The notes: generated from the sequence alone by a model not told the origin. 44,419 nt of DNA from Clostridiales bacterium (GCA_022775085.1 JALFJQ010000051.1:1-44419); one strand, 5' to 3'. Numbered from the stretch's first letter, positions 1 to 9,108 are shown. Translations and numbers: made by a program.

Positions 1-30
1 TCAATTCTTGTGATTTTTCTGCCCATAATC

Positions 31-75
31 AGACCGCATCCCTTCCTCAAAAAGTGGCAAGAAGGGATGCGGTCT
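31..75. repeat. 14-bp perfect inverted repeat, hairpin
   Basis: Arms 31-44 and 62-75 are perfect reverse complements around a 17-nt loop. Neither side carries a convincing T-run, so a factor-independent terminator is not well supported. It lies beyond the tRNA-Thr terminator and may belong to a gene to the left of the window, or be an intergenic repeat. No gene is visible in 1-130. Confidence 0.5.
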
Positions 76-130
76 AATGGTTTTCGCAGAATTGGCGATT
101 CTGAACTTTCTGAAGCTGTATTTTCACAAC

Positions 131-168
131 AGCAAAAGAAAACCTCTGAAACTCGAAGATTTCAGAGG
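131..168 (-). terminator. Rho-independent terminator of tRNA-Thr
   Basis: On the minus strand a 9-bp stem (arms 160-168 and 143-151) directly follows the tRNA CCA end and runs into TTTTCTTTT at 140-132. This is the expected end of a single-gene tRNA transcript. Confidence 0.85.
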
Positions 169-171
169 CTT

Positions 172-247
<76 letters not shown>

Positions 248-261
248 ATTTTCATTTGTCT

Positions 262-276
262 CTGTCTCTCAGACAG
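262..276 (-). other. Small hairpin in the tRNA-Thr 5' leader
   Basis: CTGTCT (262-267) and AGACAG (271-276) form a 6-bp stem with a 3-nt loop between the predicted transcription start and the mature tRNA 5' end. It would be part of the leader removed by RNase P. Confidence 0.45.
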
Positions 277-283
277 CTCCGCC

Positions 284-312
284 ATTATACAATGACTTTC
301 GTCATTTGTCAA
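284..312 (-). promoter_or_regulatory. Sigma-A promoter of tRNA-Thr
   Basis: Minus strand TTGACA (312-307), a 17-bp spacer and TATAAT (289-284): both hexamers match consensus. The spacer contains a dyad, AATGAC-GAAA-GTCATT, that could be an operator. The promoter starts just after the rplQ terminator. Confidence 0.93.
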
Positions 313-336
313 GCACTTTTTTCAACTTTTTTGAAA

Positions 337-366
337 ATGCCTGCCGCCGTATCTGACGGCAGGCAT
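337..366 (-). terminator. Terminator at the end of the ribosomal protein supercluster
   Basis: Perfect 10-bp stem (arms 357-366 and 337-346) 19 nt after the rplQ stop, followed on the minus strand by TTTTC and more A/T. It separates the operon from the tRNA promoter. The short T-run suggests moderate strength. Confidence 0.75.
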
Positions 367-385
367 CTTTCACAGAATCAACCGA

Positions 386-727
386 TTACACCAGCTCGAT
401 GACTGCCATCTCAGCAGCGTCACCGCGGCGGGCGCCGGTACGGGTCACTCTGGTGTAGCCGCCGTTGCGGTCAGCATACTTGGGAGCGATCTCCTTAAAC
501 AGCTTGTGAGCAACATCCTCCTTGGTGATGAAGGCCAGCGCCTTGCGGTAAGCCGTCAGGTCGCCCTTCTTGCCCAGGGTGATCATCTTCTCAACAACAG
601 GCTGCACTTCCTTGGCACGATAGAAGGTGGTCTCCATCTTGCCGTTCTCCAGCAGGTCGGTGACCTGCTGGCGCAGCAGAGCCTTTCTCTGTGCGCTGGT
701 CTTGCCCAGCTTGCGAGTGCCGAACAT
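386..727 (-). CDS. rplQ: 50S ribosomal protein L17 (bL17)
   Basis: A 113-residue protein of the large ribosomal subunit that lies near the peptide exit. The N-terminus [18 protein letters not shown] is the bL17 signature. The [20 protein letters not shown] segment and the C-terminal [22 protein letters not shown] are also typical. Length is near the bacterial norm of 115-130. It is the last gene of the rpsM-rpsK-rpsD-rpoA-rplQ alpha block, 45 nt after rpoA with a GGAGGAAACG ribosome binding site, and is closed by a terminator. Confidence 0.97.
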   Translation of the reverse strand: MFGTRKLGKTSAQRKALLRQQVTDLLENGKMETTFYRAKEVQPVVEKMITLGKKGDLTAYRKALAFITKEDVAHKLFKEIAPKYADRNGGYTRVTRTGARRGDAAEMAVIELV

Positions 728-772
728 GAACGTTTCCTCCTTTTTGAAAAGGTTAAAGGTTAGACAATACTA

Positions 773-1732
773 TCAGTTGTTGCTGCCAGATTCGTCGCTG
801 GCCAGGGACAGTCCCATCATCTCCAGCTTCTTCTGCACCTCGTCCAGAGACTTCTTGCCCATGTTGCGGACTTTCATCATATCCTCGCCAGTCTTGTTGA
901 TCAGGTCGGCAACGGTATTGATGTTGGCGCGCTTCAGGCAGTTGAAGCTGCGGACAGACAGATCCAGCTCATCAATGGTCATGGACAGCTTGGCGTCCGG
1001 ACGGTCGGGAGACTTCTCCACCACGGTGGAGGAGGTGCTGACGGCATCCGACAGGTTGGTGAACACAGTCAGATGGTCCGCCAGGATCTTTGCGCCCAGG
1101 GACACTGCATCCTTGGCAGTGATGGTAGAATCGGTCCAGACCTCAAGGGTCAGCTTGTCGTAGTCGGTCTTGTCGCCGACACGGCAGGGCTCCACCGTGT
1201 AATTCACCTTGGTCACAGGAGAATAGATGGAGTCGATGGGGATCACACCGATGGGGGTCTGGGGTGTCTTGTTCCGGTCAGCGGAAACATAGCCCCGGCC
1301 CTGAGACAGGGTGATCTCCATATTGAATGTGGCATCCTCGCCCAGCGTGCAGATGTGCAGCTCGGGGTTCAGGATCTCAACCTCCGCATCCGCCTTAATA
1401 TCGCCGGCAGTGACCTCGCAGGGGCCGACCGCGTCGATATGCACGGTCTTGACGCCGGCACAGTGCAGCTTGGGAGTGATCCGCTTGACGTTCAGAACGA
1501 TCTCCGTCACATCCTCGGTGACGCCGGGGATGGTAGAAAACTCGTGCTGTATGCCCTGGATCTTCACAGAAGTCGCGGCATAGCCGGGCAGGCTGCTGAG
1601 CAGGATACGGCGCAGGGAGTTACCCAGCGTCATACCATAGCCGCGCTCCAGAGGCTCAACGACATACTTGCCGTAAGAGGTGTCCTGGGGCTGGTCAAGG
1701 CAGGTGATACGGGGCTTTTCAATTTCTACCAT
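773..1732 (-). CDS. rpoA: DNA-directed RNA polymerase subunit alpha
   Basis: The alpha subunit dimerises to start RNA polymerase assembly, and its C-terminal domain contacts UP elements and activators. This 319-residue protein has the assembly domain at about 1-230, with the family motif [20 protein letters not shown] near residue 28. A short linker and the helix-hairpin-helix C-terminal domain follow at about 245-305 ([20 protein letters not shown]). The [20 protein letters not shown] part matches the DNA-contacting helices. Length is normal for Firmicutes. It sits in its usual place between rpsD and rplQ. Confidence 0.98.
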   Translation of the reverse strand: MVEIEKPRITCLDQPQDTSYGKYVVEPLERGYGMTLGNSLRRILLSSLPGYAATSVKIQGIQHEFSTIPGVTEDVTEIVLNVKRITPKLHCAGVKTVHIDAVGPCEVTAGDIKADAEVEILNPELHICTLGEDATFNMEITLSQGRGYVSADRNKTPQTPIGVIPIDSIYSPVTKVNYTVEPCRVGDKTDYDKLTLEVWTDSTITAKDAVSLGAKILADHLTVFTNLSDAVSTSSTVVEKSPDRPDAKLSMTIDELDLSVRSFNCLKRANINTVADLINKTGEDMMKVRNMGKKSLDEVQKKLEMMGLSLASDESGSNN

Positions 1733-1755
1733 GAATCAAAACCCTCCTAAGGTGT

Positions 1756-1775
1756 GTGGGGAAGAGATTCCCCAC
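1756..1775 (-). other. Hairpin in the rpsD-rpoA spacer
   Basis: Eight-bp stem (1756-1763 with 1768-1775) and a 4-nt loop inside the 77-nt spacer between rpsD and rpoA. No U-run follows, so it is not an obvious terminator. It could be a processing site or could tune rpoA relative to the S-protein genes. Confidence 0.4.
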
Positions 1776-1809
1776 CAGACAAATACACATACGGACAGGG
1801 GGGAGATCA

Positions 1810-2406
1810 TTACTTGGAGTACAACTCGACGATGAGGTGCACAGCAATATCGAAGTCGATATCGGCCTTGGTGGGCATAGCAATAACCTTACCCTGGAGG
1901 GTGTTCTTATCACGGTCCAGCCACTTGGGGGCAGCAACGAAAGCATCGTCCTCCTTCAGCTTCTTGAAGAAAGCGTTGGAAGCGGCCTTCTCGGAAACAG
2001 CGACCACATCGCCAGTCTTGATAAGGTAGCTGGGGATGTTGACGCGATTGCCGTTGACGGTGAAATGACCATGGTTCACCAGCTGACGGGCCTGACGGCG
2101 GGTGTTGGCGAAGCCCAGACGGTAAACAACGTTGTCAAGTCTGCGCTCGCAGAAGGTCAGCAGCTCTTCGCCGGTGTTGCCTTCCATACGATCAGCCTTC
2201 TCGTAATAATTACGGAACTGCTTCTCCTGGATGCCGTAGACAAACTTGACCTTCTGCTTCTCGGTCAACTGAGTGGCGTACTCAGACTTCTTTGCTCTTC
2301 TCTGACCGCCGGGGTTCTTGTTGGAAGACTTGTTGTAACCCATAGCGGCAGGAGAAACGCCCAGCGTTCTGCAACGCTTCAGCACGGGCTGCATATTCTT
2401 AGCCAT
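1810..2406 (-). CDS. rpsD: 30S ribosomal protein S4 (uS4)
   Basis: S4 is a primary binder that nucleates assembly of the 30S body and acts in decoding fidelity. The 198-residue protein has the N-terminal arm, a globular part and the S4 RNA-binding fold at about 90-150 (RRLDNVVYRLGFANTRRQAR, then VNGNRVNIPSYLIKTGDVV). The zinc-binding cysteine cluster of some S4 proteins is missing; only an isolated Cys remains near the N-terminus, so this is the zinc-free form. It is in the alpha operon, unlike Bacillus subtilis, where rpsD is separate. Confidence 0.97.
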   Translation of the reverse strand: MAKNMQPVLKRCRTLGVSPAAMGYNKSSNKNPGGQRRAKKSEYATQLTEKQKVKFVYGIQEKQFRNYYEKADRMEGNTGEELLTFCERRLDNVVYRLGFANTRRQARQLVNHGHFTVNGNRVNIPSYLIKTGDVVAVSEKAASNAFFKKLKEDDAFVAAPKWLDRDKNTLQGKVIAMPTKADIDFDIAVHLIVELYSK

Positions 2407-2431
2407 AACGCAAAATTCCTCCTATTGCTTA

Positions 2432-2830
2432 TTAGACACGACGTCTCTTGGGGGGACGGCAGCCATTGTGAGGAATGGGAGTCACGTCCTTAATCATAAC
2501 AACTTCCAGACCGGCAGTCTGCAGGGCGCGGATCGCAGCCTCACGTCCCTGGCCGGGGCCCTTAACATAAACCTCAACAGTCTTCAGACCGTGCTCCATA
2601 GCGGCCTTGGCAGCGGTCTCAGCCGCAGTCTGGGCAGCGTAGGGAGTGGACTTCTTGGAGCCACGGAAGCCCAGTCCGCCGGAGGAAGCCCAGCTCAGGG
2701 CGTTGCCTTCCAGATCGGTGATGGTAACCATGGTGTTGTTGAAGGAGGAACGGATATGAGCCGCACCCTTTTCAACGTTTTTGCGCTCACGACGGCGCTT
2801 AACAACTTTCTTAGCGTTCTTTGCAGCCAT
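2432..2830 (-). CDS. rpsK: 30S ribosomal protein S11 (uS11)
   Basis: uS11 forms part of the 30S platform near the mRNA exit. The 132-residue protein shows the family motifs [39 protein letters not shown] and [16 protein letters not shown]. The C-terminus, [18 protein letters not shown], is the usual basic tail. It lies 13 nt after rpsM and 25 nt before rpsD. Confidence 0.97.
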   Translation of the reverse strand: MAAKNAKKVVKRRRERKNVEKGAAHIRSSFNNTMVTITDLEGNALSWASSGGLGFRGSKKSTPYAAQTAAETAAKAAMEHGLKTVEVYVKGPGQGREAAIRALQTAGLEVVMIKDVTPIPHNGCRPPKRRRV

Positions 2831-2843
2831 TGTCTATCCCTCC

Positions 2844-3212
2844 TTACTTCTTCTTGTTCGCAATGGTCTTCTTGGGACCCTTGCGGGTACGGGCATTGGT
2901 CTTGGTGCGCTGGCCGTGCACGGGCAGGCCGCGGCGGTGACGCAGGCCGCGGTAGCAGCCGATTTCGGACAAACGCTTGATGTTCATAGCGGTCTCACGG
3001 CGCAGGTCACCCTCGATGATATAGTGATGCTCGATGGCATCACGCAGCAGGCCCTCCTGCTCCTCGGTCAGATCCTTGACCCGGGTATCGGGGTCGATAC
3101 CGGTGGTCTTGAGAACCTGGGCAGCACGGGTGGGTCCAATGCCGTAGATATAGGTCAGAGCAACTTCGATCCGCTTATCGCGGGGAAGATCGATACCAGA
3201 AATACGTGCCAT
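2844..3212 (-). CDS. rpsM: 30S ribosomal protein S13 (uS13)
   Basis: uS13 is in the 30S head and contacts P-site tRNA and the intersubunit bridge. The 122-residue sequence starts [21 protein letters not shown] and contains the helix-two-turn-helix region [12 protein letters not shown]. It ends in the lysine-rich tail [15 protein letters not shown] that reaches the tRNA. It opens the alpha block, just after rpmJ, with an AGGAGGTGCT ribosome binding site. Confidence 0.97.
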   Translation of the reverse strand: MARISGIDLPRDKRIEVALTYIYGIGPTRAAQVLKTTGIDPDTRVKDLTEEQEGLLRDAIEHHYIIEGDLRRETAMNIKRLSEIGCYRGLRHRRGLPVHGQRTKTNARTRKGPKKTIANKKK

Positions 3213-3231
3213 AACTTTTCAGCACCTCCTA

Positions 3232-3345
3232 TTAGCCTTGTCTCTGCTTGTGCTTGGGGTTTTCGCAAATTACCATTACGCGACCCTTGCGCTTGATGAT
3301 CTTACACTTTTCGCACATGGGTTTAACGGACGGTCTTACCTTCAT
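3232..3345 (-). CDS. rpmJ: 50S ribosomal protein L36 (bL36), zinc form
   Basis: A 37-residue protein that begins [17 protein letters not shown]. The zinc ligands are Cys11, Cys14, Cys27 and His32 (C-x2-C, then C-x4-H in CENPKH), so this is the zinc-binding form rather than the zinc-independent paralogue used in zinc limitation. Start ATG at 3345 follows an AGGTTAAAC-type site. The gene is in its canonical place between infA and rpsM. It is short and easily missed. Confidence 0.96.
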   Translation of the reverse strand: MKVRPSVKPMCEKCKIIKRKGRVMVICENPKHKQRQG

Positions 3346-3383
3346 ACTGTTTAACCTCCATATGAGAACGGGTTTCTCTTATT

Positions 3384-3602
3384 TTACTTACTTCTCCAGG
3401 TGATCCGACCCTGGGTCAGATCGTAAGGAGACATTTGAACGGTTACTTTGTCACCGGGCAAGATCTTAATGAAGTTCATTCTGAGCTTGCCGGAAATATG
3501 TGCCAGAATGGTGTGTCCGTTGCCGATGTCAACCTTGAACATAGCATTCGGCAGTGCATCGGTAACGATGCCCTCAATCTCGATTACGTCGTCCTTAGCC
3601 AA
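3384..3602 (-). CDS. infA: Translation initiation factor IF-1
   Basis: The 72-residue S1-like OB-fold protein binds the 30S A site during initiation. The sequence carries the family hallmarks [37 protein letters not shown] and the ending [15 protein letters not shown]. It is encoded between the KOW gene and rpmJ, as in most Firmicutes. Confidence 0.97.
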   Translation of the reverse strand: MAKDDVIEIEGIVTDALPNAMFKVDIGNGHTILAHISGKLRMNFIKILPGDKVTVQMSPYDLTQGRITWRSK

Positions 3603-3619
3603 GTTATTACCCTCCCAGG

Positions 3620-3910
3620 TTATTCGCTTGCAAACTCTCTGGCGAGGAACGCCAGATCTCTTCGTAATTCGCCGTTGAGCACTTTGTCACCGCTTTTAAT
3701 CTTGGCGGCAACTCTGGTCTCAGAGCGAAGGACCATTTGTACGTGCTTGCGTTTCTTCCGTTTCGGTTTGTCCAGCGGGCGGTCTTTGCCGTTGACAAGG
3801 AACAGGTAGTTGTCATCCGCATCGATGACGTAGAACCACTCTCCCTGATCTCTGCCGGCACGTGAAACAACCACATCCGAAACCGCAATATCCGAATTCG
3901 CAGGCTCCAT
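3620..3910 (-). CDS. KOW-domain RNA-binding protein (L14e-like)
   Basis: A 96-residue basic protein of the small family found between map and infA in many Firmicutes. The N-terminal half ([20 protein letters not shown], then [19 protein letters not shown]) resembles the KOW/SH3-like barrel of eukaryotic L14e. A lysine/arginine cluster follows at about residues 48-58. The role is not established; location suggests ribosome or rRNA association. It is 3 nt after map and ends 17 nt before infA, so the three are co-translated or co-transcribed. Confidence 0.88.
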   Translation of the reverse strand: MEPANSDIAVSDVVVSRAGRDQGEWFYVIDADDNYLFLVNGKDRPLDKPKRKKRKHVQMVLRSETRVAAKIKSGDKVLNGELRRDLAFLAREFASE

Positions 3911-3913
3911 AGC

Positions 3914-4669
3914 TTACAGTCCTTCGGTGACGGTGAGTATTTCCGGCTCGCCGTCGGTGATGAGTACAGTATTTTCGTAGTGAGCCGAGAGCTTTCCGTC
4001 GGCAGTCACCGTGGTCCAGCCGTCCTTCAGGACGCGAACGTCGTAGGTTCCGACGTTCACCATAGGCTCTACCGCGATGGTCATACCGGGGATGAGTCTG
4101 GGGCCCCGGCCGGGATTGCCGTAATTCGGCACCTCCGGCTCCTCATGCAGCTGCCGCCCTACGCCGTGACCTACGAAGGATCGGACAACTGAAAAACCGT
4201 TAGACTCCACATACGTCTGGATGGCGTGGGAGATATCTTGCACGCGCTTGCCCTTGGTGGCCTGGGCAATGCCTTCAAAGAAGGACTGCTTCGTCACATC
4301 AATGAGCTTCTGCGCTTCGGTGCTGATGGCACCACAGGCAAAGGTTGCCGCGCAATCGCCATGAAAACCCTTATAGTACGCGCCCACGTCCACAGACACG
4401 ATGTCTCCTTCCTTCAGGGTGTAATGCCCCGGAATTCCGTGGATAACCGTGCTGTTGACGCTGATACACGCGCTTGCAGGGTAGCCGCTGTAGTTCAGGA
4501 ACGACGGTTTCGCGCCCTGAGATACAATGAAATCGTGAACGGCCTGATCTATCGCCTTCGTTGACACGCCGGGTCTTACCATTTCCCCTGCCAGAGCACG
4601 GGCTGCCGCGGTAATTTTGCAGGCCTGGCGCATCAATTCCAGCTCATGTTCATTTTTGATTGCGATCAT
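3914..4669 (-). CDS. map: Methionine aminopeptidase, type I
   Basis: Removes the initiator methionine from nascent proteins in the cytoplasm after deformylation. The 251-residue pita-bread fold shows the metal ligands in order: Asp in VSVDVGAYYKG, Asp in HGDCAATF, His in GHGVGRQLHEEP, Glu in AVEPMVNVG and Glu in YENTVLIT. There is no N-terminal zinc finger, so it is the short bacterial type Ia. Its start overlaps the adk stop by 4 nt (ATGA). The partner deformylase gene is at 25126-25602. Confidence 0.97.
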   Translation of the reverse strand: MIAIKNEHELELMRQACKITAAARALAGEMVRPGVSTKAIDQAVHDFIVSQGAKPSFLNYSGYPASACISVNSTVIHGIPGHYTLKEGDIVSVDVGAYYKGFHGDCAATFACGAISTEAQKLIDVTKQSFFEGIAQATKGKRVQDISHAIQTYVESNGFSVVRSFVGHGVGRQLHEEPEVPNYGNPGRGPRLIPGMTIAVEPMVNVGTYDVRVLKDGWTTVTADGKLSAHYENTVLITDGEPEILTVTEGL

Positions 4670-5304
4670 ACCTTCGCCCCTATTGCCTTGAGGATATCCT
4701 CATTGGCGCCCTCAATGGACTGGTCACCGTTGACAGTACGCAGTCTGCCCAGCTTACCATAGAAGTCTTTGAGAACCTCGGTGGAAGCGTGGTAGACCTC
4801 CAGACGATGCCGGACGGTTTCGGGCTTGTCGTCCTTACGAACGATCAGCTCGCCGCCGCAGCTGTCGCAGATGCCTTCGGCCTTGGGGGGATTGGCGACG
4901 ATGTGGTAGCTGGCGCCGCACTTGGCGCAAACCCGACGTCCGGTCATACGGCCTTCGATCTGAGCATCGTCCACCTCAATGGAAACAACATGGTCGATCT
5001 TCACGCCCTTGGCTTCCAGCGCTTCCGCCTGGGCCAGCGTGCGGGGCACGCCGTCCAGGATAAAGCCTTTTTCGCAGTCGGGCTGGGACACCCGGTCCGC
5101 GACGATGCCCAAAATCAGCTCGTCGGGAACCAGAGCGCCCTCGTCCATGTACTTCTTTGCTAACTTACCCAGCTCTGTGCCATTTGCCATGGCCTCGCGG
5201 AGCATATTCCCGGTAGAAATGGCGGGGATTCCAAGCTGCTTTACCAGCAGCTCAGCCTGTGTCCCCTTTCCGGCGCCGGGAGCGCCCAGTAGAATGAGAT
5301 TCAT
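4666..5304 (-). CDS. adk: Adenylate kinase, zinc-type long form
   Basis: Catalyses ATP + AMP = 2 ADP. The 212-residue protein has the P-loop GAPGAGKGT at residues 7-15, the AMP-binding region and a long LID domain. The LID has a four-cysteine zinc site (CAKC ... CDSC), as in Gram-positive enzymes. The normally invariant DGFPRT motif reads DGVPRT here (Phe to Val), a small oddity next to the nucleotide pocket. It sits 18 nt after secY and is translationally coupled to map by a 4-nt overlap. Confidence 0.97.
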   Translation of the reverse strand: MNLILLGAPGAGKGTQAELLVKQLGIPAISTGNMLREAMANGTELGKLAKKYMDEGALVPDELILGIVADRVSQPDCEKGFILDGVPRTLAQAEALEAKGVKIDHVVSIEVDDAQIEGRMTGRRVCAKCGASYHIVANPPKAEGICDSCGGELIVRKDDKPETVRHRLEVYHASTEVLKDFYGKLGRLRTVNGDQSIEGANEDILKAIGAKV

Positions 5305-5322
5305 CCTGCCATACCTCCTGCT

Positions 5323-6597
5323 TTAGTCCAGGAAGCCCTTGTAGTGCCGCATGAGCATCTGCGCCTCGAGAGCCTTCACCGTCTCAAGGGCGACGCCCAC
5401 GACGATGATGATGGAGGTGCCGCCGATGGCCAGGTTCCGGACACCGTTCATGAGGTTTCCGGCAACGATGGGCAGCAGGGCGACGACGCCGAGATACACA
5501 GCACCAAAGACAACAATCTTGTTGATAACCTTCTGGATGAACTCGGCGGTGGGCTTGCCAGGACGGAAGCCGGGGATGAAGCCGCCGTTCTTCTTCAGGT
5601 TGTTGGAAATCTCCACAGGATCATACTGGATGGTGGAGTAGAACCAGCTGAAGAAGAAAATCATCAGGAAGTAAATGACAGCATAGGTCCAGCTGGAGGA
5701 GCTCCAGACGTGCTCGTACCACCAGCCGCTGGTCTTACCGGTGAAGGCGCAGATCGTAGCGGGCAGAGAGCAGATGGACTGTGCGAAGATGATGGGCATA
5801 ACACCGGCCATGCTCACCTTGATGGGCAGGTTGGTGTTCTGGCCGCCGTAGACCTTCCGGCCCACAACGCGCTTGGCGTACTGGATGGGGATCCGGCGCT
5901 CGGCATCATTGATGAAGATGATGAACAGCACCAGAGCGGCCATGCCAATCACCACGATGATGATCTGCCACCAGGCCATGGTGAACAGAGTGCCGACCAT
6001 CCGGGGCAGACCCGAGATGATGTTGGCAAACAGGATCATGGAGATGCCGTTGCCGATACCGAACTCGGTGATCTGCTCACCCAGCCACATCACCACGGCG
6101 GAGCCGGCGGTGAAGGCCATGATGATCACCAGCGCAGGCAGGAAGCCCTCCTCAGTGATGATGGAGAAGCCCTGAGAAGAATAGTTGTGGAGCATGGTGT
6201 AGTAAGCCCAGCCCATCAGCAGGCCCAGACCAACCGTGGTGTACCGGCTGATGCGGGCGATCTTCTTCTTGCCCTCCTCGCCGCCTTCCTTCGCCATCCG
6301 CTCCAGAGCGGGAATGGCAATGGTCAGCAGCTGGATGATAATGCTGGCGTTAATGTAGGGCTGAATACCCAGCGCAAAGACCGTGGCCTGAGAGAAGGCG
6401 CTGCCGGACATTGCGTTGTACAGTCCCAGGATGGTGGTGGACAGGACGCTGTCAAAGTAGTTGGACAGCGTTGCCACATCGATGAACGGGACAGGGATCA
6501 CGTTGCCGATCCGGTAGATCAGCAGAATGAACAGAGTGAAGATGATCTTCTTTCTCAGTTCCGGGATCTTCCAGGCGTTCCGAAGTGTCTGTAACAC
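5323..6597 (-). CDS. secY: Preprotein translocase subunit SecY
   Basis: The channel-forming subunit of the SecYEG translocon in the cytoplasmic membrane. At 424 residues it has about ten hydrophobic segments, with the first from residue 18 (IIFTLFILLIYRIGNVIPVP). Family landmarks include PYINASIIIQLL, GEQITEFGIGNGIS, IPIQYAKRVVG and the cytoplasmic loop PGFRPGKPTAEFIQKV. The start is GTG at 6597, directly abutting the rplO stop. Its Shine-Dalgarno sequence (GAGGTGG) lies within the last rplO codons, so coupling to rplO is likely. Confidence 0.97.
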   Translation of the reverse strand: MLQTLRNAWKIPELRKKIIFTLFILLIYRIGNVIPVPFIDVATLSNYFDSVLSTTILGLYNAMSGSAFSQATVFALGIQPYINASIIIQLLTIAIPALERMAKEGGEEGKKKIARISRYTTVGLGLLMGWAYYTMLHNYSSQGFSIITEEGFLPALVIIMAFTAGSAVVMWLGEQITEFGIGNGISMILFANIISGLPRMVGTLFTMAWWQIIIVVIGMAALVLFIIFINDAERRIPIQYAKRVVGRKVYGGQNTNLPIKVSMAGVMPIIFAQSICSLPATICAFTGKTSGWWYEHVWSSSSWTYAVIYFLMIFFFSWFYSTIQYDPVEISNNLKKNGGFIPGFRPGKPTAEFIQKVINKIVVFGAVYLGVVALLPIVAGNLMNGVRNLAIGGTSIIIVVGVALETVKALEAQMLMRHYKGFLD

Positions 6598-7038
6598 TTA
6601 CACCACCTCGGCCTTTCCGCCTGCCTGCTCAATCTTTTCCTTAGCAGACTCAGAGAAAGCCGCAGCCTTAACAGTCAGTTTTTTGGTCAGGTCGCCGTTG
6701 CCCAGTACCTTCAGACCATTGGGGCACTCGGAGATGATGCCGGCCTCGACGAGAGCGGCAGCGTCCACGGTAGCGCCATCCTCAAACTTGTTCAGCGCGA
6801 TGACGTTGACGGAAGTCAGAGGCTTGGCGAAGATATTGTTGAAGCCGCGCTTGGGGATACGGCGCACCAGAGGCATCTGGCCGCCTTCGAAGCCGACCCG
6901 GACCTTGCCGCCGGAACGGGCCTTCTGACCCTTGTGACCCCGGCCGCCGGTCTTACCATTGCCGCTGCCGTGGCCGCGGCCCTTACGCTTGCCGACCTGA
7001 GTAGCGCCGGCAACGGGAGAAAGTTCATGAAGCTTCAT
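6598..7038 (-). CDS. rplO: 50S ribosomal protein L15 (uL15)
   Basis: A late-assembly 50S protein of 146 residues, the standard length. The glycine- and arginine-rich N-terminal extension ([20 protein letters not shown], then KGQKARSGG) threads into 23S rRNA. The globular C-terminal half contains [19 protein letters not shown] sequence and the [22 protein letters not shown] ending. It precedes secY with no gap, as in the spc operon of most bacteria. Confidence 0.97.
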   Translation of the reverse strand: MKLHELSPVAGATQVGKRKGRGHGSGNGKTGGRGHKGQKARSGGKVRVGFEGGQMPLVRRIPKRGFNNIFAKPLTSVNVIALNKFEDGATVDAAALVEAGIISECPNGLKVLGNGDLTKKLTVKAAAFSESAKEKIEQAGGKAEVV

Positions 7039-7052
7039 TGTTCTTCTCCTCC

Positions 7053-7235
7053 TTATTCAACTTCGGTGACCTGCAGCAGGTAGCCGATCTTGGCGATCTT
7101 GCCGCGGGTCTGGGTGTTGTCAGGCTGGATGCTGGTCTGGCCGATCTTACGCAGACCCAGGCTCTCAGCAGTAGCGATGTGCTTTTCCAGACGACCGTTC
7201 AGGCTCTTAACAAGCGTGATCTTCAGGTTTGCCAT
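7053..7235 (-). CDS. rpmD: 50S ribosomal protein L30 (uL30)
   Basis: A 60-residue protein with the compact uL30 fold: [20 protein letters not shown], then [20 protein letters not shown] and [14 protein letters not shown]. It is the usual small gene between rpsE and rplO, 14 nt before rplO. Confidence 0.95.
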   Translation of the reverse strand: MANLKITLVKSLNGRLEKHIATAESLGLRKIGQTSIQPDNTQTRGKIAKIGYLLQVTEVE

Positions 7236-7252
7236 GTTAATTGCCCTCCTTG

Positions 7253-7756
7253 TTAGACGATTTCTTCCACGCTCTTACCGCGAACAGCAGCGACCTGCTC
7301 GGGGGAACGCAGGGAAGTCAGGCCAGCCATAGTGGCCTTGACAACGTTCTGGGGATTGTTGGAGCGCAGGCACTTGGCGCAGATGTTCTTGATGCCAACA
7401 GCCTCCATGACGGCACGGACAGCGCCGCCGGCGATAACGCCGGTGCCTTCGGGGGCGGGCTTCAGCAGAACAGTGCCAGCACCAAAGATACCGATGATGT
7501 CGTGGGGAATGGTGGTGCCATCCAGAGAGATCTTCACCATGTTCTTCTTGGCATCGGCGATGCCCTTCAGAATAGCCTCGGAAACCTCGGCGGCCTTACC
7601 CAGGCCGTAGCCCACGGTGCCCTTACCGTCGCCAACAACAACCAGAGCGGAGAATTTCATGACACGGCCGCCCTTTACGGTCTTGGAAACACGGTTCAGG
7701 TAAACGACCTTCTCAATGAGCTCGGGGGCGTCATTGTTCGTCTTATTATAAGCCAT
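7253..7756 (-). CDS. rpsE: 30S ribosomal protein S5 (uS5)
   Basis: uS5 lines the mRNA entry site and affects decoding fidelity. The 167-residue protein has the N-terminal double-stranded RNA-binding fold at about 10-75 ([20 protein letters not shown] and [17 protein letters not shown]). The C-terminal S5 domain has [20 protein letters not shown]. The loop around VKGGRVMKF, where spectinomycin-resistance changes arise in other species, looks unremarkable. Confidence 0.97.
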   Translation of the reverse strand: MAYNKTNNDAPELIEKVVYLNRVSKTVKGGRVMKFSALVVVGDGKGTVGYGLGKAAEVSEAILKGIADAKKNMVKISLDGTTIPHDIIGIFGAGTVLLKPAPEGTGVIAGGAVRAVMEAVGIKNICAKCLRSNNPQNVVKATMAGLTSLRSPEQVAAVRGKSVEEIV

Positions 7757-7774
7757 TTTCTTTCCTCCTCACTC

Positions 7775-8134
7775 TTAGAACTTCAGGCCGCCTTCGCGGG
7801 CGCCTTCAGCCAGGGCAGCGACACGGCCGTGGTAAACATAGCCGCCGCGGTCAAACACGACTTCCTCAATGCCCTTTGCCTTGGCACGCTCAGCCAGGAC
7901 AGCGCCGACCTTCTTTGCAGCCTCTGCATTGCCGGTAGCGCCTTCAAAGCCCTTCTCCAGGGTGTTTGCGGAAACCAGAGTCACGCCGTTCACATCATCG
8001 ATGATCTGGGCGTAGATATTGGCGTTGGAGCGGAACACGTTCAGACGGGGACGCTCGGCGGTGCCGGAGACCTTGCCACGAACGCGGACATGCCGCTTCA
8101 GGCGCATAGCCTTCTTATTGATCTTGCTAACCAT
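7775..8134 (-). CDS. rplR: 50S ribosomal protein L18 (uL18)
   Basis: A 5S rRNA-binding protein of 119 residues. It has a basic N-terminus ([20 protein letters not shown]), then [17 protein letters not shown] and the C-terminal [20 protein letters not shown], all family signatures. Together with L5 (9442-9984) it forms the central protuberance particle. Confidence 0.97.
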   Translation of the reverse strand: MVSKINKKAMRLKRHVRVRGKVSGTAERPRLNVFRSNANIYAQIIDDVNGVTLVSANTLEKGFEGATGNAEAAKKVGAVLAERAKAKGIEEVVFDRGGYVYHGRVAALAEGAREGGLKF

Positions 8135-8149
8135 TTCGGCACACCTCCA

Positions 8150-8695
8150 TTACTTCTTGCCACCGGTCTTACCAACCTTGCGGCGGATGACCTCAGTGGT
8201 ATACTTGATGCCCTTGCCCTTGTAGGGTTCGGGGGGACGCTTGCCGCGGACTTCGGCAGCGAACTGACCGACAGCCTGCTTGTCGATACCGTGGATGATG
8301 ATCTTGTTGGGAGCGGGAACCTCGATGGTGATGCCAGGGATCTCGTCCACGATGACCTCGTGGGAGAAGCCCAGACGCATGACCAGCTGATGACCCTTCT
8401 TCTCAGCACGGTAGCCGACGCCGTTGACTTCCAGCTCCTTGCTGTAGCCCTTCTCGACACCCTCCACCATGTTGTGAAGCAGGGTGCGGGTCAGGCCGTG
8501 CAGGGACTTGTGCAGGTGCTCCTCATCGGGGCGGTCAACAGTCAGGACATTGCCCTCGACCTTCAGGATCATGTCGGGATGGAAGGTGTAGGAAAGGGTG
8601 CCCTTGGGGCCCTTGACGGTGACGACGTTGCCCTCGGCAATGTCCACCGTAACGTTTGCCGGGATAACAACCGGCTTCTTACCAATTCTAGACAT
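8150..8695 (-). CDS. rplF: 50S ribosomal protein L6 (uL6)
   Basis: L6 sits near the GTPase-associated region. The 181-residue protein has two tandem L6 domains, about 10-82 and 90-165, and begins [20 protein letters not shown]. The second domain ends in the signature [20 protein letters not shown]. Length equals the bacterial norm of about 178-182. It follows rpsH after 14 nt. Confidence 0.97.
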   Translation of the reverse strand: MSRIGKKPVVIPANVTVDIAEGNVVTVKGPKGTLSYTFHPDMILKVEGNVLTVDRPDEEHLHKSLHGLTRTLLHNMVEGVEKGYSKELEVNGVGYRAEKKGHQLVMRLGFSHEVIVDEIPGITIEVPAPNKIIIHGIDKQAVGQFAAEVRGKRPPEPYKGKGIKYTTEVIRRKVGKTGGKK

Positions 8696-8709
8696 TTACG
8701 AGATCCTCC

Positions 8710-9108
8710 TTACCAGACGAAAGCCAGGACTTCGCCGCCGATGTGGTTTTCGCGAGCCTTCTTGTCGGTCATAACACCCTTGGAGGTGGAGACGATGGCG
8801 ATACCCAGACCCTTCAGAACCTTGGGCAGCTCGTCAGCACCGGCGTAGATCCGCAGGCCGGGCTTGGAGACGCGCTTCAGGCCGGAAAGAGCGGGCTGCT
8901 TCTTCGCCAGATACTTCAGGGTGATGTGAATGACGCCCTGATTGCCGTTGTCCACCAGAGAGTAGGCCTTGATGTAGCCCTCGTCCAGCAGAATCTGCGC
9001 AATGGCCTTCTTCAGGTTGGAAGCGGGGACATCCACAGTGTCGTGTTTCGCAGAGTTGGCGTTCCGGATACGGGTCAGCATATCTGCTACGGGATCGGTG
9101 ATTTGCAT
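8710..9108 (-). CDS. rpsH: 30S ribosomal protein S8 (uS8)
   Basis: A primary 16S rRNA-binding protein of 132 residues. The N-terminus ([20 protein letters not shown]) and the C-terminal [19 protein letters not shown] are diagnostic. In Escherichia coli S8 represses the spc operon by binding its mRNA near rplE. Here the gene is preceded by an unusually long structured spacer (9109-9238), which makes local regulation worth testing. Confidence 0.97.
   Translation of the reverse strand: MQITDPVADMLTRIRNANSAKHDTVDVPASNLKKAIAQILLDEGYIKAYSLVDNGNQGVIHITLKYLAKKQPALSGLKRVSKPGLRIYAGADELPKVLKGLGIAIVSTSKGVMTDKKARENHIGGEVLAFVW

Noticed and set aside
31..75. Terminator call for the 14-bp inverted repeat
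   Set aside because: No T-run follows on either strand, so it was recorded only as a hairpin repeat.
7241..8848. A long plus-strand open frame across rpsE, rplR and rplF
   Set aside because: It crosses several well-defined genes in antisense and shows the same bias-driven Leu/Ala/Asp composition.
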